This document shows, piece by piece, positions 33,248-49,000 of a stretch of 64,000 nucleotides of DNA. The translations under genes were made by a program, and so were the position numbers. The notes under the pieces were generated by a model. It was not told the origin of the DNA, made no database searches, and worked only from the letters and a program-made list of their open reading frames with translations. This stretch comes from Protula sp. h YS-2021 (Eukaryota; Annelida; Polychaeta; Sabellida; Serpulidae), in the NCBI GenBank assembly GCA_949752745.1, contig OX457031.1, positions 25,868,081 to 25,932,080 on the forward strand. The letters run 5' to 3'. The number at the start of each line of letters is the position of its first letter. Within the stretch, counting starts at the first letter, position 1.

Positions 33248-36200
33248 CTTTGCTTTATATGGACGCTAATCAAAGTGCTTGAGTCATAGTGACCAATTTT
33301 GAAAATTTCACCATTTTTGGAAAGAGGAGCCTCATATTTGTTAATTACATCCTGTATTCGAAACAACAAATCAACGCAAATACCTAACCCTAGCCCTAAC
33401 CCTAACACTAACTAAAGGGCTTGTTTGCTATACTATATATGGTTGCTGAACAAAAGCGTTTGAGTGATAGTCACTAATTTTGAAAATATCACCATATTTC
33501 GAAAGAGGAGCCTCATATTAGTTAATTACATCCTGTGTTCGAAACAACAAATCAACGCAAAGGCCTAACCCTAGCCCTAACCCTAGCACTAACTAAAGGG
33601 CTTGCTTGCTATGCTATATATGGACGCTAATCAAAAGTGCTTGAGTCATAGTGACCAATTTTGAAAATATCACCATTTTTGGAAAGAGGAGCCTCATATT
33701 AGTTAATTACATCCTGTATTCGAAACAACAAATCAACGCAAATACCTAACCCTAGCCCTAACCCTAACACTAACTAAAGGGCTTGTTTGCTATACTATAT
33801 ATGGTTGCTAAACAAAAGCGTTTGAGTGATAGTCACTAATTTTGAAAATATCACCATATTTCGAAAGAGGAGCCTCATATTAGTTAATTACACCCTGTAC
33901 TCGAAACAACAAATCAACGCAAATACCTAACCCTAGCCCTAACCCTAGCACTAACTAAAGGGCTTGCTTGCTATGCTATATATGGACGCTAATCAAAAGT
34001 GCTTGAGTCATAGTGACCAATTTTGAAAATATCACCATTTTTGGAAAGAGGAGCCTCATATTAGTTAATTACATCCTGTATTCGAAACAACAAATCAACG
34101 CAAATACGTAACCCTAGCCCTAACCCTAGCACTAACTAAAGGGCTTGCTTGCTATGCTATATATGGACGCTAATCAAAAGTGCTTGAGTCATAGTGACCA
34201 ATTTTGAAAATATCACCATTTTTGGAAAGAGGAGCCTCATATTTGTTAATTACTCGCTGTATTCGAAACAACAAATCAACGCAAAGGCCTAACCCTAGCC
34301 CTAGCCTTAACCCTAGCACTAACTAATGGGCTTGCTTGCTATGCTATATATGAACGCTAATCAAAAGTGCTTGAGTCATAGCGACTAATTTTGAAAATAT
34401 CACCATTTTTGGAAAGAGGACCGTCATATTAGTTAATTACATCCTGTATTCGAAACAACAAATTAACGGAAATACCTAACCCTAGCCCTAATCCTAGCAC
34501 TAACTAAAGGGCTTGCTTGCTATGCTATATATGGACGCTAATCAAAGTGCTTGAGTCATAGTGACCAATTTTGAAAATATCACCATTTTTGGAAAGAGGA
34601 GCCTCATATTAGTTAATTACATCCTGTATTCGAAACAACAAATCAACGCAAATACCTAACCCTAGCCCTAACCCTAACACTAACTAAAGGGCTTGTTTAC
34701 TATACTATATATGGTTGCTAAATAAAAGCGTTTGAGTGATAGTCACTAATTTTGAAAATATCACCATATTTCGAAAGAGGAGCCTCATATTAGTTAATTA
34801 CATCCTGTGTTCGAAACAACAAATCAACGCAAAGGCCTAACCCTAGCCCTAACCCTAGCACTAACTAAAGGGCTTGCTTGCTATGCTATATATGGACGCT
34901 AATCAAAAGTGCTTGAGTCATAGTGACCAATTTTGAAAATATCACCATTTTTGGAAAGAGGAGCCTCATATTAGTTAATTACATCCTGTATTCGAAACAA
35001 CAAATCAACGCAAATACCTAACCCTAGCCCTAACCCTAACACTAACTAAAGGGCTTGTTTGCTATACTATATATGGTTGCTAAACAAAAGCGTTTGAGTG
35101 ATAGTCACTAATTTTGAAAATATCACCATATTTCGAAAGAGGAGCCTCATATTAGTTAATTACACCCTGTACTCGAAACAACAAATCAACGCAAATACCT
35201 AACCCTAGCCCTAACCCTAGCACTAACTAAAGGGCTTGCTTGCTATGCTATATATGGACGCTAATCAAAAGTGCTTGAGTCATAGTGACCAATTTTGAAA
35301 ATATCACCATTTTTGGAAAGAGGAGCCTCATATTAGTTAATTACATCCTGTATTCGAAACAACAAATCAACGCAAATACGTAACCCTAGCCCTAACCCTA
35401 GCACTAACTAAAGGGCTTGCTTGCTATGCTATATATGGACGCTAATCAAAAGTGCTTGAGTCATAGTGACCAATTTTGAAAATATCACCATTTTTGGAAA
35501 GAGGAGCCTCATATTTGTTAATTACTCGCTGTATTCGAAACAACAAATCAACGCAAAGGCCTAACCCTAGCCCTAGCCTTAACCCTAGCACTAACTAAAG
35601 GGCTTGCTTGCTATGCTATATATGGACGCTAATCAAAAGTGCTTGAGTCATAGTGACCAATTTTGAAAATATCACCATTTTTGGAAAGAGGAGCCTCATA
35701 TTTGTTAATTACATCCTGTATTCGAAACAACAAATCAACGCAAATACCTAACCCTAGCCCTAACCCTAACACTAACTAAAGGGCTTGTTTGCTATACTAT
35801 ATATGGTTGCTAAACAAAAGCGTTTGAGTGATAGTCACTAATTTTGAAAATATCACCATATTTCGAAAGAGGAGCCTCATATTAGTTAATTACACCCTGT
35901 ACTCGAAACAACAAATCAACGCAAATACCTAACCCTAGCCCTAACCCTAGCACTAACTAAAGGGCTTGCTTGCTATGCTATATATGGACGCTAATCAAAA
36001 GTGCTTGAGTCATAGTGACCAATTTTGAAAATATCACCATTTTTGGAAAGAGGAGCCTCATATTAGTTAATTACATCCTGTATTCGAAACAACAAATCAA
36101 CGCAAATACGTAACCCTAGCCCTAACCCTAGCACTAACTAAAGGGCTTGCTTGCTATGCTATATATGGACGCTAATCAAAAGTGCTTGAGTCATAGTGAC

Positions 36201-39200
36201 CAATTTTGAAAATATCACCATTTTTGGAAAGAGGAGCCTCATATTTGTTAATTACTCGCTGTATTCGAAACAACAAATCAACGCAAAGGCCTAACCCTAG
36301 CCCTAGCCTTAACCCTAGCACTAACTAAAGGGCTTGCTTGCTATGCTATATATGGACGCTAATCAAAAGTGCTTGAGTCATAGTGACCAATTTTGAAAAT
36401 ATCACCATTTTTGGAAAGAGGAGCCTCATATTTGTTAATTACTCGCTGTATTCGAAACAACAAATCAACGCAAAGGCCTAACCCTAGCCCTAGCCTTAAC
36501 CCTAGCACTAACTAATGGGCTTGCTTGCTATGCTATATATGAACGCTAATCAAAAGTGCTTGAGTCATAGCGACTAATTTTGAAAATATCACCATTTTTG
36601 GAAAGAGGACCGTCATATTAGTTAATTACATCCTGTATTCGAAACAACCAATTAACGGAAATACCTAACCCTAGCCCTAATCCTAGCACTAACTAAAGGG
36701 CTTGCTTGCTATGCTATATATGGACGCTAATCAAAGTGCTTGAGTCATAGTGACCAATTTTGAAAATATCACCATTTTTGGAAAGAGGAGCCTCATATTA
36801 GTTAATTACATCCTGTATTCGAAACAACAAATCAACGCAAATACCTAACCCTAGCCCTAACCCTAACACTAACTAAAGGGCTTGTTTACTATACTATATA
36901 TGGTTGCTAAATAAAAGCGTTTGAGTGATGGTCACTAATTTTGAAAATATCACCAAATTTCGAAAGAGGAGCCTCATATTAGTTAATTACACCCTGTATT
37001 CGAAACAACAAATCAACGCAAAGGCCTAACCCTAGCCCTAACCCTAGCACTAACTAAAGGGCTTGCTTGCTATGCTATATATGGACGCTAATCAAAAGTG
37101 CTTGAGTCATAGTGACCAATTTTGAAAATATCACCATTTTTGGAAAGAGGAGCCTCATATTAGTTAATTACATCCTGTATTCGAAACAACAAATCAACGC
37201 AAAGGCCTAACCCTAGCCCTAACCCTAGCACTAACTAAAGGGCTTGCTTGCTATGCTATATATGGACGCTAATCAAAAGTGCTTGAGTGATAGTGACCAA
37301 TTTTGAAAATATCACCATTTTTGGAAAGAGGAGCCTCATATTAGTTAATTACATCCTGTATTCGAAACAACAAATCAACGCAAATACGTAACCCTAGCCC
37401 TAACCCTAGCACTAACTAAAGGGCTTGCTTGCTATGCTATATATGGACGCTAATCAAAAGTGCTTGAGTCATAGCGACTAATTTTGAAAATATCACCATT
37501 TTTGGAAAGAGGAGCCTCATATTAGTTAATTACATCCTGTATTCGAAACAACAAATTAACGGAAATACCTAACCCTAGCCCTAATCCTAGCACTAACTAA
37601 AGGGCTTGCTTCCTATGCTATATATGGACGCTAATCAAAAGTGCTTGAGTCATAGTGACCAATTTTGAAAATATCACCATTTTTGGAAAGAGGAGCCTCA
37701 TATTAGTTAATTACATCCTGTATTCGAAACAACAAATCAACGCAAATACCTAACCCTAGCCCTAACCCTAACACTAACTAAAGGGCTTGTTTACTATACT
37801 ATATATGGTTGCTAAATAAAAGCGTTTGAGTGATAGTCACTGATTTTGAAAATATCACCATATTTCGAAAGAGGAGCCTCATATTAGTTAATTACACCCT
37901 GTATTCGAAACAACAAATCAACGCAAAGGCCTAACCCTAGCCCTAACCCTAGCACTAACTAAAGGGCTTGCTTGCTTTGCTTTATATGGACGCTAATCAA
38001 AGTGCTTGAGTCATAGTGACCAATTTTGAAAATTTCACCATTTTTGGAAAGAGGAGCCTCATATTAGTTAATTACATCCTGTATTCGAAACAACAAATCA
38101 ACGCAAATACCTAACCCTAGCCCTAACCCTAACACTAACTAAAGGGCTTGTTTGCTATACTATATATGGTTGCTAAACAAAAGCGTTTGAGTGATAGTCA
38201 CTAATTTTGAAAATATCACCATATTTCGAAAGAGGAGCCTCATATTAGCTAATTACACCCTGTACTCGAAACAACAAATCAACGCAAATACCTAACCCTA
38301 GCCCTAACCCTAGCACTAACTAAAGGGCTTGCTTGCTATGCTATATATGGACGCTAATCAAAAGTGCTTGAGTCATAGTGACCAATTTTGAAAATATCAC
38401 CATTTTTGGAAAGAGGAGCCTCATATTAGTTAATTACATCCTGTATTCGAAACAACAAATCAACGCAAATACCTAACCCTAGCCCTAACCCTAACACTAA
38501 CTAAAGGGCTTGTTTACTATACTATATATGGTTGCTAAATAAAAGCGTTTGAGTGATAGTCACTAATTTTGAAAATATCACCAAATTTCGAAAGAGGAGC
38601 CTCATATTAGTTAATTACACCCTGTATTCGAAACAACAAATCAACGCAAAGGCCTAACCCTAGCCCTAACCCTAGCACTAACTAAAGGGCTTGCTTGCTA
38701 TGCTATATATGGACGCTAATCAAAAGTGCTTGAGTCATAGTGACCAATTTTGAAAATATCACCATTTTTGGAAAGAGGAGCCTCATATTAGTTAATTACA
38801 TCCTGTATTCGAAACAACAAATCAACGCAAAGGCCTAACCCTAGCCCTAGCCCTAACCCTAGCACTAACTAAAGGGCTTGCTTGCTATGCTATATATGGA
38901 CGCTAATCAAAAGTGCTTGAGTCATAGTGACCAATTTTGAAAATATCACCATTTTTGGAAAGAGGAGCCTCATATGTGTTAATTACTCGCTGTATTCGAA
39001 ACAACAAATCAACGCAAAGGCCTAACCCTAGCCCTAGCCCTAACCCTAGCACTAACTAATGGGCTTGCTTGCTATGCTATATATGAACGCTAATCAAAAG
39101 TGCTTGAGTCATAGCGACTAATTTTGAAAATATCACCATTTTTGGAAAGAGGACCGTCATATTAGTTAATTACATCCTGTATTCGAAACAACAAATTAAC

Positions 39201-42200
39201 GGAAATACCTAACCCTAGCCCTAATCCTAGCACTAACTAAAGGGCTTGCTTGCTATGCTATATATGGACGCTAATCAAAGTGCTTGAGTCATAGTGACCA
39301 ATTTTGAAAATATCACCATTTTCGGAAAGAGGAGCCTCATATTAGTTAATTACATCCTGTATTCGAAACAACAAATCAACGCAAATACGTAACCCTAGCC
39401 CTAACCCTAGCACTAACTAAAGGGCTTGCTTGCTATGCTATATATAGACGCTAATCAAAAGTGCTTGAGTCATAGTGACCAATTTTGAAAATATCACCAT
39501 TTTTGGAAAGAGGAGCCTCATATTTGTTAATTACTCGCTGTATTCGAAACAACAAATCAACGCAAAGGCCTAACCCTAGCCCTAGCCCTAACCCTAGCAC
39601 TAACTAAAGGGCTTGCTTGCTATGCTATATATGGACGCTAATCAAAAGTGCTTGAGTCATAGTGACCAATTTTGAAAATATCACCATTTTTGGAAAGAGG
39701 AGCCTCATATGTGTTAATTACTCGCTGTATTCGAAACAACAAATCAACGCAAAGGCCTAACCCTAGCCCTAGCCCTAACCCTAGCACTAACTAATGGGCT
39801 TGCTTGCTATGCTATATATGAACGCTAATCAAAAGTGCTTGAGTCATAGCGACTAATTTTGAAAATATCACCATTTTTGGAAAGAGGACCGTCATATTAG
39901 TTAATTACATCCTGTATTCGAAACAACAAATTAACGGAAATACCTAACCCTAGCCCTAATCCTAGCACTAACTAAAGGGCTTGCTTGCTATGCTATATAT
40001 GGACGCTAATCAAAGTGCTTGAGTCATAGTGACCAATTTTGAAAATATCACCATTTTTGGAAAGAGGAGCCTCATATTAGTTAATTACATCCTGTATTCG
40101 AAACAACAAATCAACGCAAATACCTAACCCTAGCCCTAACCCTAACACTAACTAAAGGGCTTGTTTACTATACTATATATGGTTGCTAAATAAAAGCGTT
40201 TGAGTGATAGTCACTAATTTTGAAAATATCACCAAATTTCGAAAGAGGAGCCTCATATTAGTTAATTACACCCTGTATTCGAAACAACAAATCAACGCAA
40301 AGGCCTAACCCTAGCCCTAACCCTAGCACTAACTAAAGGGCTTGCTTGCTATGCTATATATGGACGCTAATCAAAAGTGCTTGAGTCATAGTGACCAATT
40401 TTGAAAATATCACCATTTTTGGAAAGAGGAGCCTCATATTAGTTAATTACATCCTGTATTCGAAACAACAAATCAACGCAAAGGCCTAACCCTAGCCCTA
40501 ACCCTAGCACTAACTAAAGGGCTTGCTTGCTATGCTATATATGGACGCTAATCAAAAGTGCTTGAGTGATAGTGACCAATTTTGAAAATATCATCATTTT
40601 TGGAAAGAGGAGCCTCATATTAGTTAATTACATCCTGTATTCGAAACAACAAATCAACGCAAATACGTAACCCTAGCCCTAACCCTAGCACTAACTAAAG
40701 GGCTTGCTTGCTATGCTATATATGGACGCTAATCAAAAGTGCTTGAGTCATAGCGACTAATTTTGAAAATATCACCATTTTTGGAAAGAGGAGCCTCATA
40801 TTAGTTAATTACATCCTGTATTCGAAACAACAAATTAACGGAAATACCTAACCCTAGCCCTAATCCTAGCACGAACTAAAGGGCTCGCTTGCTTTACTTT
40901 ATATGGACGCTAATCAAAGTGCTTGAGTCATAGTGACCAATTTTGAAAATTTCACCATTTTTGGAAAGAGGAGCCTCATATTAGTTAATTACATCCTGTA
41001 TTCGAAACAACAAATCAACGCAAATACCTAACCCTAGCCCTAACCCTAACACTAACTAAAGGGCTTGTTTGCTATACTATATATGGTTGCTGAACAAAAG
41101 CGTTTGAGTGATAGTCACTAATTTTGAAAATATCACCATATTTCGAAAGAGGAGCCTCATATTAGTTAATTACATCCTGTGTTCGAAACAACAAATCAAC
41201 GCAAAGGCCTAACCCTAGCCCTAACCCTAGCACTAACTAAAGGGCTTGCTTCCTATGCTATATATGGACGCTAATCAAAAGTGCTTGAGTCATAGTGACC
41301 AATTTTGAAAATATCACCATTTTTGGAAAGAGGAGCCTCATATTAGTTAATTACATCCTGTATTCGAAACAACAAATCAACGCAAATACCTAACCCTAGC
41401 CCTAACCCTAACACTAACTAAAGGGCTTGTTTACTATACTATATATGGTTGCTAAATAAAAGCGTTTGAGTGATAGTCACTAATTTTGAAAATATCACCA
41501 TATTTCGAAAGAGAACCTCATATTAGTTAATTACACCCTGTATTCGAAACAACAAATCAACGCAAAGGCCTAACCCTAGCCCTAACCCTAGCACTAACTA
41601 AAGGGCTTGCTTGCTATGCTATATATGGACGCTAATCAAAAGTGCTTGAGTCATAGTGACCAATTTTGAAAATATCACCATTTTTGGAAGGAGGAGCCTC
41701 ATATTAGTTAATTACATCCTGTATTCGAAACAACAAATCAACGCAAAGGCCTAACCCTAGCCCTAACCCTAGCACTAACTAAAGGGCTTGCTTGCTATGC
41801 TATATATGGACGCTAATCAAAAGTGCTTGAGTGATAGTGACCAATTTTGAAAATATCACCATTTTTGGAAAGAGGAGCCTCATATTAGTTAATTACATCC
41901 GGTATTCGAAACAACAAATCAACGCAAATACGTAACCCTAGCCCTAACCCTAGCACTAACTAAAGGGCTTGCTTGCTATGCTATATATGGACGCTAATCA
42001 AAAGTGCTTGAGTCATAGCGACTAATTTTGAAAATATCACCATTTTTGGAAAGAGGAGCCTCATATTAGTTAATTACATCCTGTATTCGAAACAACAAAT
42101 TAACGGAAATACCTAACCCTAGCCCTAATCCTAGCACTAACTAAAGGGCTTGCTTCCTATGCTATATATGGACGCTAATCAAAAGTGCTTGAGTCATAGC

Positions 42201-45200
42201 GACTAATTTTGAAAATATCACCATTTTTGGAAAGAGGAGCCTCATATTAGTTAATTACATCCTGTGTTCGAAACAACAAATCAACGCAAAGGCCTAACCC
42301 TAGCCCTAACCCTAGCACTAACTAAAGGGCTTGCTTGCTATGCTATATATGGACGCTAATCAAAAGTGCTTGAGTCATAGCGACTAATTTTGAAAATATC
42401 ACCATTTTTGGAAAGAGGAGCCTCATATTAGTTAATTACATCCTGTATTCGAAACAACAAATTAACGGAAATACCTAACCCTAGCCCTAATCCTAGCACT
42501 AACTAAAGGGCTTGCTTGCTTTGCTTTATATGGACGCTAATCAAAGTGCTTGAGTCATAGTGACCAATTTTGAAAATTTCACCATTTTTGGAAAGAGGAG
42601 CCTCATATTAGTTAATTACATCCTGTATTCGAAACAACAAATCAACGCAAATACCTAACCCTAGCCCTAACCCTAACACTAACTAAAGGGCTTGTTTGCT
42701 ATACTATATATGGTTGCTAAACAAAAGCGTTTGAGTGATAGTCACTAATTTTGAAAATATCACCATATTTCGAAAGAGGAGCCTCATATTAGTTAATTAC
42801 ACCCTGTACTCGAAACAACAAATCAACGCAAATACCTAACCCTAGCCCTAACCCTAGCACTAACTAAAGGGCTTGCTTGCTATGCTATATATGGACGCTA
42901 ATCAAAAGTGCTTGAGTCATAGTGACCAATTTTGAAACTATCACCATTTCTGGAAAGAGGAGCCTCATATTAGTTAATTACATCCTGTATTCGAAACAAC
43001 AAATTAACGGAAATACCTAACCCTAGCCCTAATCCTAGCACTAACTAAAGGGCTTGCTTGCTTTGCTTTATATGGACGCTAATCAAAGTGCTTGAGTCAT
43101 AGTGACCAATTTTGAAAATTTCACCATTTTTGGAAAGAGGAGCCTCATATTAGTTAATTACATCCTGTGTTCGAAACAACAAATCAACGCAAAGGCCTAA
43201 CCCTAGCCCTAACCCTAGCACTAACTAAAGGGCTTGCGTGCTATGCTATATATGGACCCTAATCAAAAGTGCTTGAGTCATAGTGACCAATTTTGAAAAT
43301 ATCACCATTTTTGGAAAGAGGAGCCTCATATTAGTTAATTACATCCTGTATTCGAAACAACAAATCAACGCAAATACCTAACCCTAGCCCTAACCCTAAC
43401 ACTAACTAAAGGGCTTGTTTGCTATACTATATATGGTTGCTGAACAAAAGCGTTTGAGTGATAGTCACTAATTTTGAAAATATCACCATATTTCGAAAGA
43501 GGAGCCTCATATTAGTTAATTACATCCTGTGTTCGAAACAACAAATCAACGCAAAGGCCTAACCCTAGCCCTAACCCTAGCACTAACTAAAGGGCTTGCT
43601 TCCTATGCTATATATGGACGCTAATCAAAAGTGCTTGAGTCATAGTGACCAATTTTGAAAATATCACCATTTTTGGAAAGAGGAGCCTCATATTAGTTAA
43701 TTACATCCTGTATTCGAAACAACAAATCAACGCAAATACCTAACCCTAGCCCTAACCCTAACACTAACTAAAGGGCTTGTTTGCTATACTATATATGGTT
43801 GCTAAACAAAAGCGTTTGAGTGATAGTCACTAATTTTGAAAATATCACCATATTTCGAAAGAGGAGCCTCATATTAGTTAATTACACCCTGTACTCGAAA
43901 CAACAAATCAACGCAAATACCTAACCCTAGCCCTAACCCTAGCACTAACTAAAGGGCTTGCTTGCTATGCTATATATGGACGCTAATCAAAAGTGCTTGA
44001 GTCATAGTGACCAATTTTGAAAATATCACCATTTCTGGAAAGAGGAGCCTCATATTAGTTAATTACATCCTGTATTCGAAACAACAAATTAACGGAAATA
44101 CCTAACCCTAGCCCTAATCCTAGCACTAACTAAAGGGCTTGCTTGCTTTGCTTTATATGGACGCTAATCAAAGTGCTTGAGTCATAGTGACCAATTTTGA
44201 AAATTTCACCATTTTTGGAAAGAGGAGCCTCATATTAGTTAATTACATCCTGTGTTCGAAACAACAAATCAACGCAAATACCTAACCCTAGCCCTAACCC
44301 TAACACTAACTAAAGGGCTTGTTTGCTATACTATATATGGTTGCTGAACAAAAGCGTTTGAGTGATAGTCACTAATTTTGAAAATATCACCATATTTCGA
44401 AAGAGGAGCCTCATATTAGTTAATTACATCCTGTGTTCGAAACAACAAATCAACGCAAAGGCCTAACCCTAGCCCTAACCCTAGCACTAACTAAAGGGCT
44501 TGTTTGCTATGCTATATATGGACGCTAAACAAAAGCGTTTGAGTGATAGTCACTAATTTTGAAAATATCACCATATTTCGAAAGAGGAGCCTCATATTAG
44601 TTAATTACACCCTGTACTCGAAACAACAAATCAACGCAAATACCTAACCCTAGCCCTAACCCTAGCACTAACTAAAGGGCTTGCTTGCTATGCTATATAT
44701 GGACGCTAATCAAAAGTGCTTGAGTCATAGTGACCAATTTTGAAAATATCACCATTTCTGGAAAGAGGAGCCTCATATTAGTTAATTACATCCTGTATTC
44801 GAAACAACAAATTAACGGAAATACCTAACCCTAGCCCTAATCCTAGCACTAACTAAAGGGCTTGCTTGCTTTGCTTTATATGGACGCTAATCAAAGTGCT
44901 TGAGTCATAGTGACCAATTTTGAAAATTTCACCATTTTTGGAAAGAGGAGCCTCATATTAGTTAATTACATCCTGTGTTCGAAACAACAAATCAACGCAA
45001 ATACCTAACCCTAGCCCTAACCCTAACACTAACTAAAGGGCTTGTTTGCTATACTATATATGGTTGCTGAACAAAAGCGTTTGAGTGATAGTCACTAATT
45101 TTGAAAATATCACCATATTTCGAAAGAGGAGCCTCATATTAGTTAATTACATCCTGTGTTCGAAACAACAAATCAACGCAAAGGCCTAACCCTAGCCCTA

Positions 45201-46099
45201 ACCCTAGCACTAACTAAAGGGCTTGCTTGCTATGCTATATATGGACGCTAATCAAAAGTGCTTGAGTCATAGTGACCAATTTTGAAAATATCACCATTTT
45301 TGGAAAGAGGAGCCTCATATTAGTTAATTACATCCTGTATTCGAAACAACAAATCAACGCAAAGGCCTAACCCTAGCCCTAACCCTAACACTAACTAAAG
45401 GGCTTGTTTGCTATACTATATATGGTTGCTAAACAAAAGCGTTTGAGTGATAGTCACTAATTTTGAAAATATCACCATATTTCGAAAGAGGAGCCTCATA
45501 TTAGTTAATTACACCCTGTACTCGAAACAACAAATCAACGCAAATACCTAACCCTAGCCCTAACCCTAGCACTAACTAAAGGGCTTGCTTGCTATGCTAT
45601 ATATGGACGCTAATCAAAAGTGCTTGAGTCATAGTGACCAATTTTGAAAATATCACCATTTTTGGAAAGAGGAGCCTCATATTAGTTAATTACATCCTGT
45701 ATTCGAAACAACAAATCAACGCAAATACGTAACCTTAGCCCTAACCCTAGCACTAACTAAAGGGCTTGCTTGCTATGCTATATATGGACGCTAATCAAAA
45801 GTGCTTGAGTCATAGTGACCAATTTTGAAAATATCACCATTTTTGGAAAGAGGAGCCTCATATTTGTTAATTACTCGCTGTATTCGAAACAACAAATCAA
45901 CGCAAAGGCCTAACCCTAGCCCTAACCCTAGCACTAACTAAAGGGCTTGCTTGCTATGCTATATATGGACGCTAATCAAAAGTGCTTGAGTCATAGTGAC
46001 CAATTTTGAAAATATCACCATTTTTGGAAAGAGGAGCCTCATATTTGTTAATTACTCGCTGTATTCGAAACAACAAATCAACGCAAAGGCCTAACCCTA

Positions 46100-49000
46100 G
46101 CCCTAGCCCTAACCCTAGCACTAACTAATGGGCTTGCTTGCTATGCTATATATGGAAGGTAATCAAAAGTGCTTGAGTCATAGCGACTAATTTTGAAAAT
46201 ATCACCATTTTTGGAAAGAGGACCGTCATATTAGTTAATTACATCCTGTATTAGCAACAACAAATTAACGGAAATACCTAACCCTAGCCCTAATCCTAGC
46301 ACTAACTAAAGGGCTTGCTTGCTATGCTATATATGGACGCTAATCAAAGTGCTTGAGTCATAGTGACCAATTTTGAAAATATCACCATTTTTGGAAAGAG
46401 GAGCCTCATATTAGTTAATTACATCCTGTATTCGAAACAACAAATCAACGCAAATACCTAACCCTAGCCCTAACCCTAACACTAACTAAAGGGCTTGTTT
46501 GCTATACTATATATGGTTGCTAAACTAAAGCGTTTGAGTGATAGTCACTAATTTTGAAAATATCACCATATTTCGAAAGAGGAGGCTCATATTAGTTAAT
46601 TACACCCTGTATTCGAAACAACAAATCAACGCAAAGGCCTAACCCTAGCCCTAACCCTAGCACTAACTAAAGGGCTTGCTTGCTATGCTATATATGGACG
46701 CTAATCAAAAGTGCTTGAGTCATAGTGACAAATTTTGAAAATATCACCATTTTTGGAAAGAGGAGCCTCATATTAGTTAATTACATGCTGTATTCGAAAC
46801 AACAAATCAACGCAAATAAGTAACCCTAGCCCTAACCCTTGCACTAACTAAAGCTCTTGCTTGCTATGCTATATATGGACGCTAATCAAAAGTGCTTGAG
46901 TCATAGTGACCAAGTTTGAAAATGTCACAATTTTTGGAAAGAGGAGCCTCATATTAGTTCATTACATCCTGTATTCGAAACAACAAATCAACGCAAAGGC
47001 CTAACCCTAGCCCTAGCCCTACCCTAACACTAACTAAAGGGCTTGTTTCCTATACTATGCTATATATGGACGCTAATCAAAAGTGCACGAGTCATAGTGA
47101 CCAATTTAAAAATTGTCATCATTTCTTTAAAGAGGAGTCTGATATTAGTTAATTACACCCTGTATTCGAAACAACAAATCAACGCAAAGTCCTAACCCTA
47201 GCCCTAACCCTAACACTAACTAAAGGGCTTGTTTGCTATACTATATATGGTTGCTAAACAACAGCGTTTGAGTGATAGTCACTAATTTTGAAAATATCAC
47301 CATATTTCGAAAGAGGAGCCTCATATTAGTTAATTACACCCTGTATTCGAAACAACAAATCAACGCAAAGGCCTAACCTTAGCCCTAGCCCTAACCCTAG
47401 CACTAACTAAAGGGCTTGCTTCCTATGCTATATATGGACGCTAATCAAAAGTGCTTGAGTCATAGTGACCAATTTTGAAAATATCACCATTTTTGGAAAG
47501 AGGAGCCTCATATTAGTTAATTACATCCTGTATTCGAAACAACAAATCAACGCAAAGGCCTAACCCTAGCCCTAGCCCTAACCCTAGCACTAACTAAAGG
47601 GCTTGCTTGCTATGCTATATATGGACGCTAATCAAAAGTGCTTGAGTCATAGTGACCAAATTTGAAAATATCACCATTTTTGGAAAGAGGAACCTCATAT
47701 TTGTTAATTACTGCCTGTATTCGAAACAACAAATCAACGCAAAGGCCTAACCCTAGCCCTAGCCCTAACCCTAGCACTAACTAAAGGGCTTGCTTGCTAT
47801 GCTATATATGGACGCTAATCAAAATTGCTTGAGTCATAGTGACCAAGTTTGAAAATATCACAATTTTTGGAAAGAGGAGCCTCATATTAGTTAATTACAT
47901 CCTGTATTCGAAACAACAAATCATCGCAAATACGTTACCCTAGCCCTAACCCTAACACTAACTAAAGGGCTTGTTTCCTATACTATGCTATATATGGACG
48001 CTAATCAAAAGTGCACGAGTCATAGTGACCAATTTAAAAAATGTCATCATTTCTTTAAAGAGGAGTCTGATATTAGTTAATTACACCCTGTATTCGAAAC
48101 AACAAATCAACGCAAAGGCCTAACCCTAGCCCTAACCCTAGCACTAACTAAAGGGCTTGCTTGCTATGCTATATATGGACGCTAATCAAAAGTGCTTGAG
48201 TCATAGTGACCAATTTTGAAAATATCACCATTTTTGGAAAGAGGAGCCTCATATTTGTTAATTACTCGCTGTATTCGAAACAACAAATCAACGCAAAGGC
48301 CTAACCCTAGCCCTAGCCCTAACCCTAGCACTAACTAATGGGCTTGCTTGCTATGCTATATATGGAAGCTAATCAAAAGTGCTTGAGTCATAGCGACTAA
48401 TTTTGAAAATATCACCATTTTTGGAAAGAGGACCGTCATATTAGTTAATTACATCCTGTATTAGCAACAACAAATTAACGGAAATACCTAACCCTAGCCC
48501 TAATCCTAGCACTAACTAAAGGGCTTGCTTGCTATGCTATATATGGACGCTAATCAAAGTGCTTGAGTCATAGTGACCAATTTTGAAAATATCACCATTT
48601 TTGGAAAGAGGAGCCTCATATTAGTTAATTACATCCTGTATTCGAAACAACAAATCAACGCAAATACCTAACCCTAGCCCTAACCCTAACACTAACTAAA
48701 GGGCTTGTTTGCTATACTATATATGGTTGCTAAACTAAAGCGTTTGAGTGATAGTCACTAATTTTGAAAATATCACCATATTTCGAAAGAGGAGGCTCAT
48801 ATTAGTTAATTACACCCTGTATTCGAAACAACAAATCAACGCAAAGGCCTAACCCTAGCCCTAACCCTAGCACTAACTAAAGGGCTTGCTTGCTATGCTA
48901 TATATGGACGCTAATCAAAAGTGCTTGAGTCATAGTGACAAATTTTGAAAATATCACCATTTTTGGAAAGAGGAGCCTCATATTAGTTAATTACATGCTG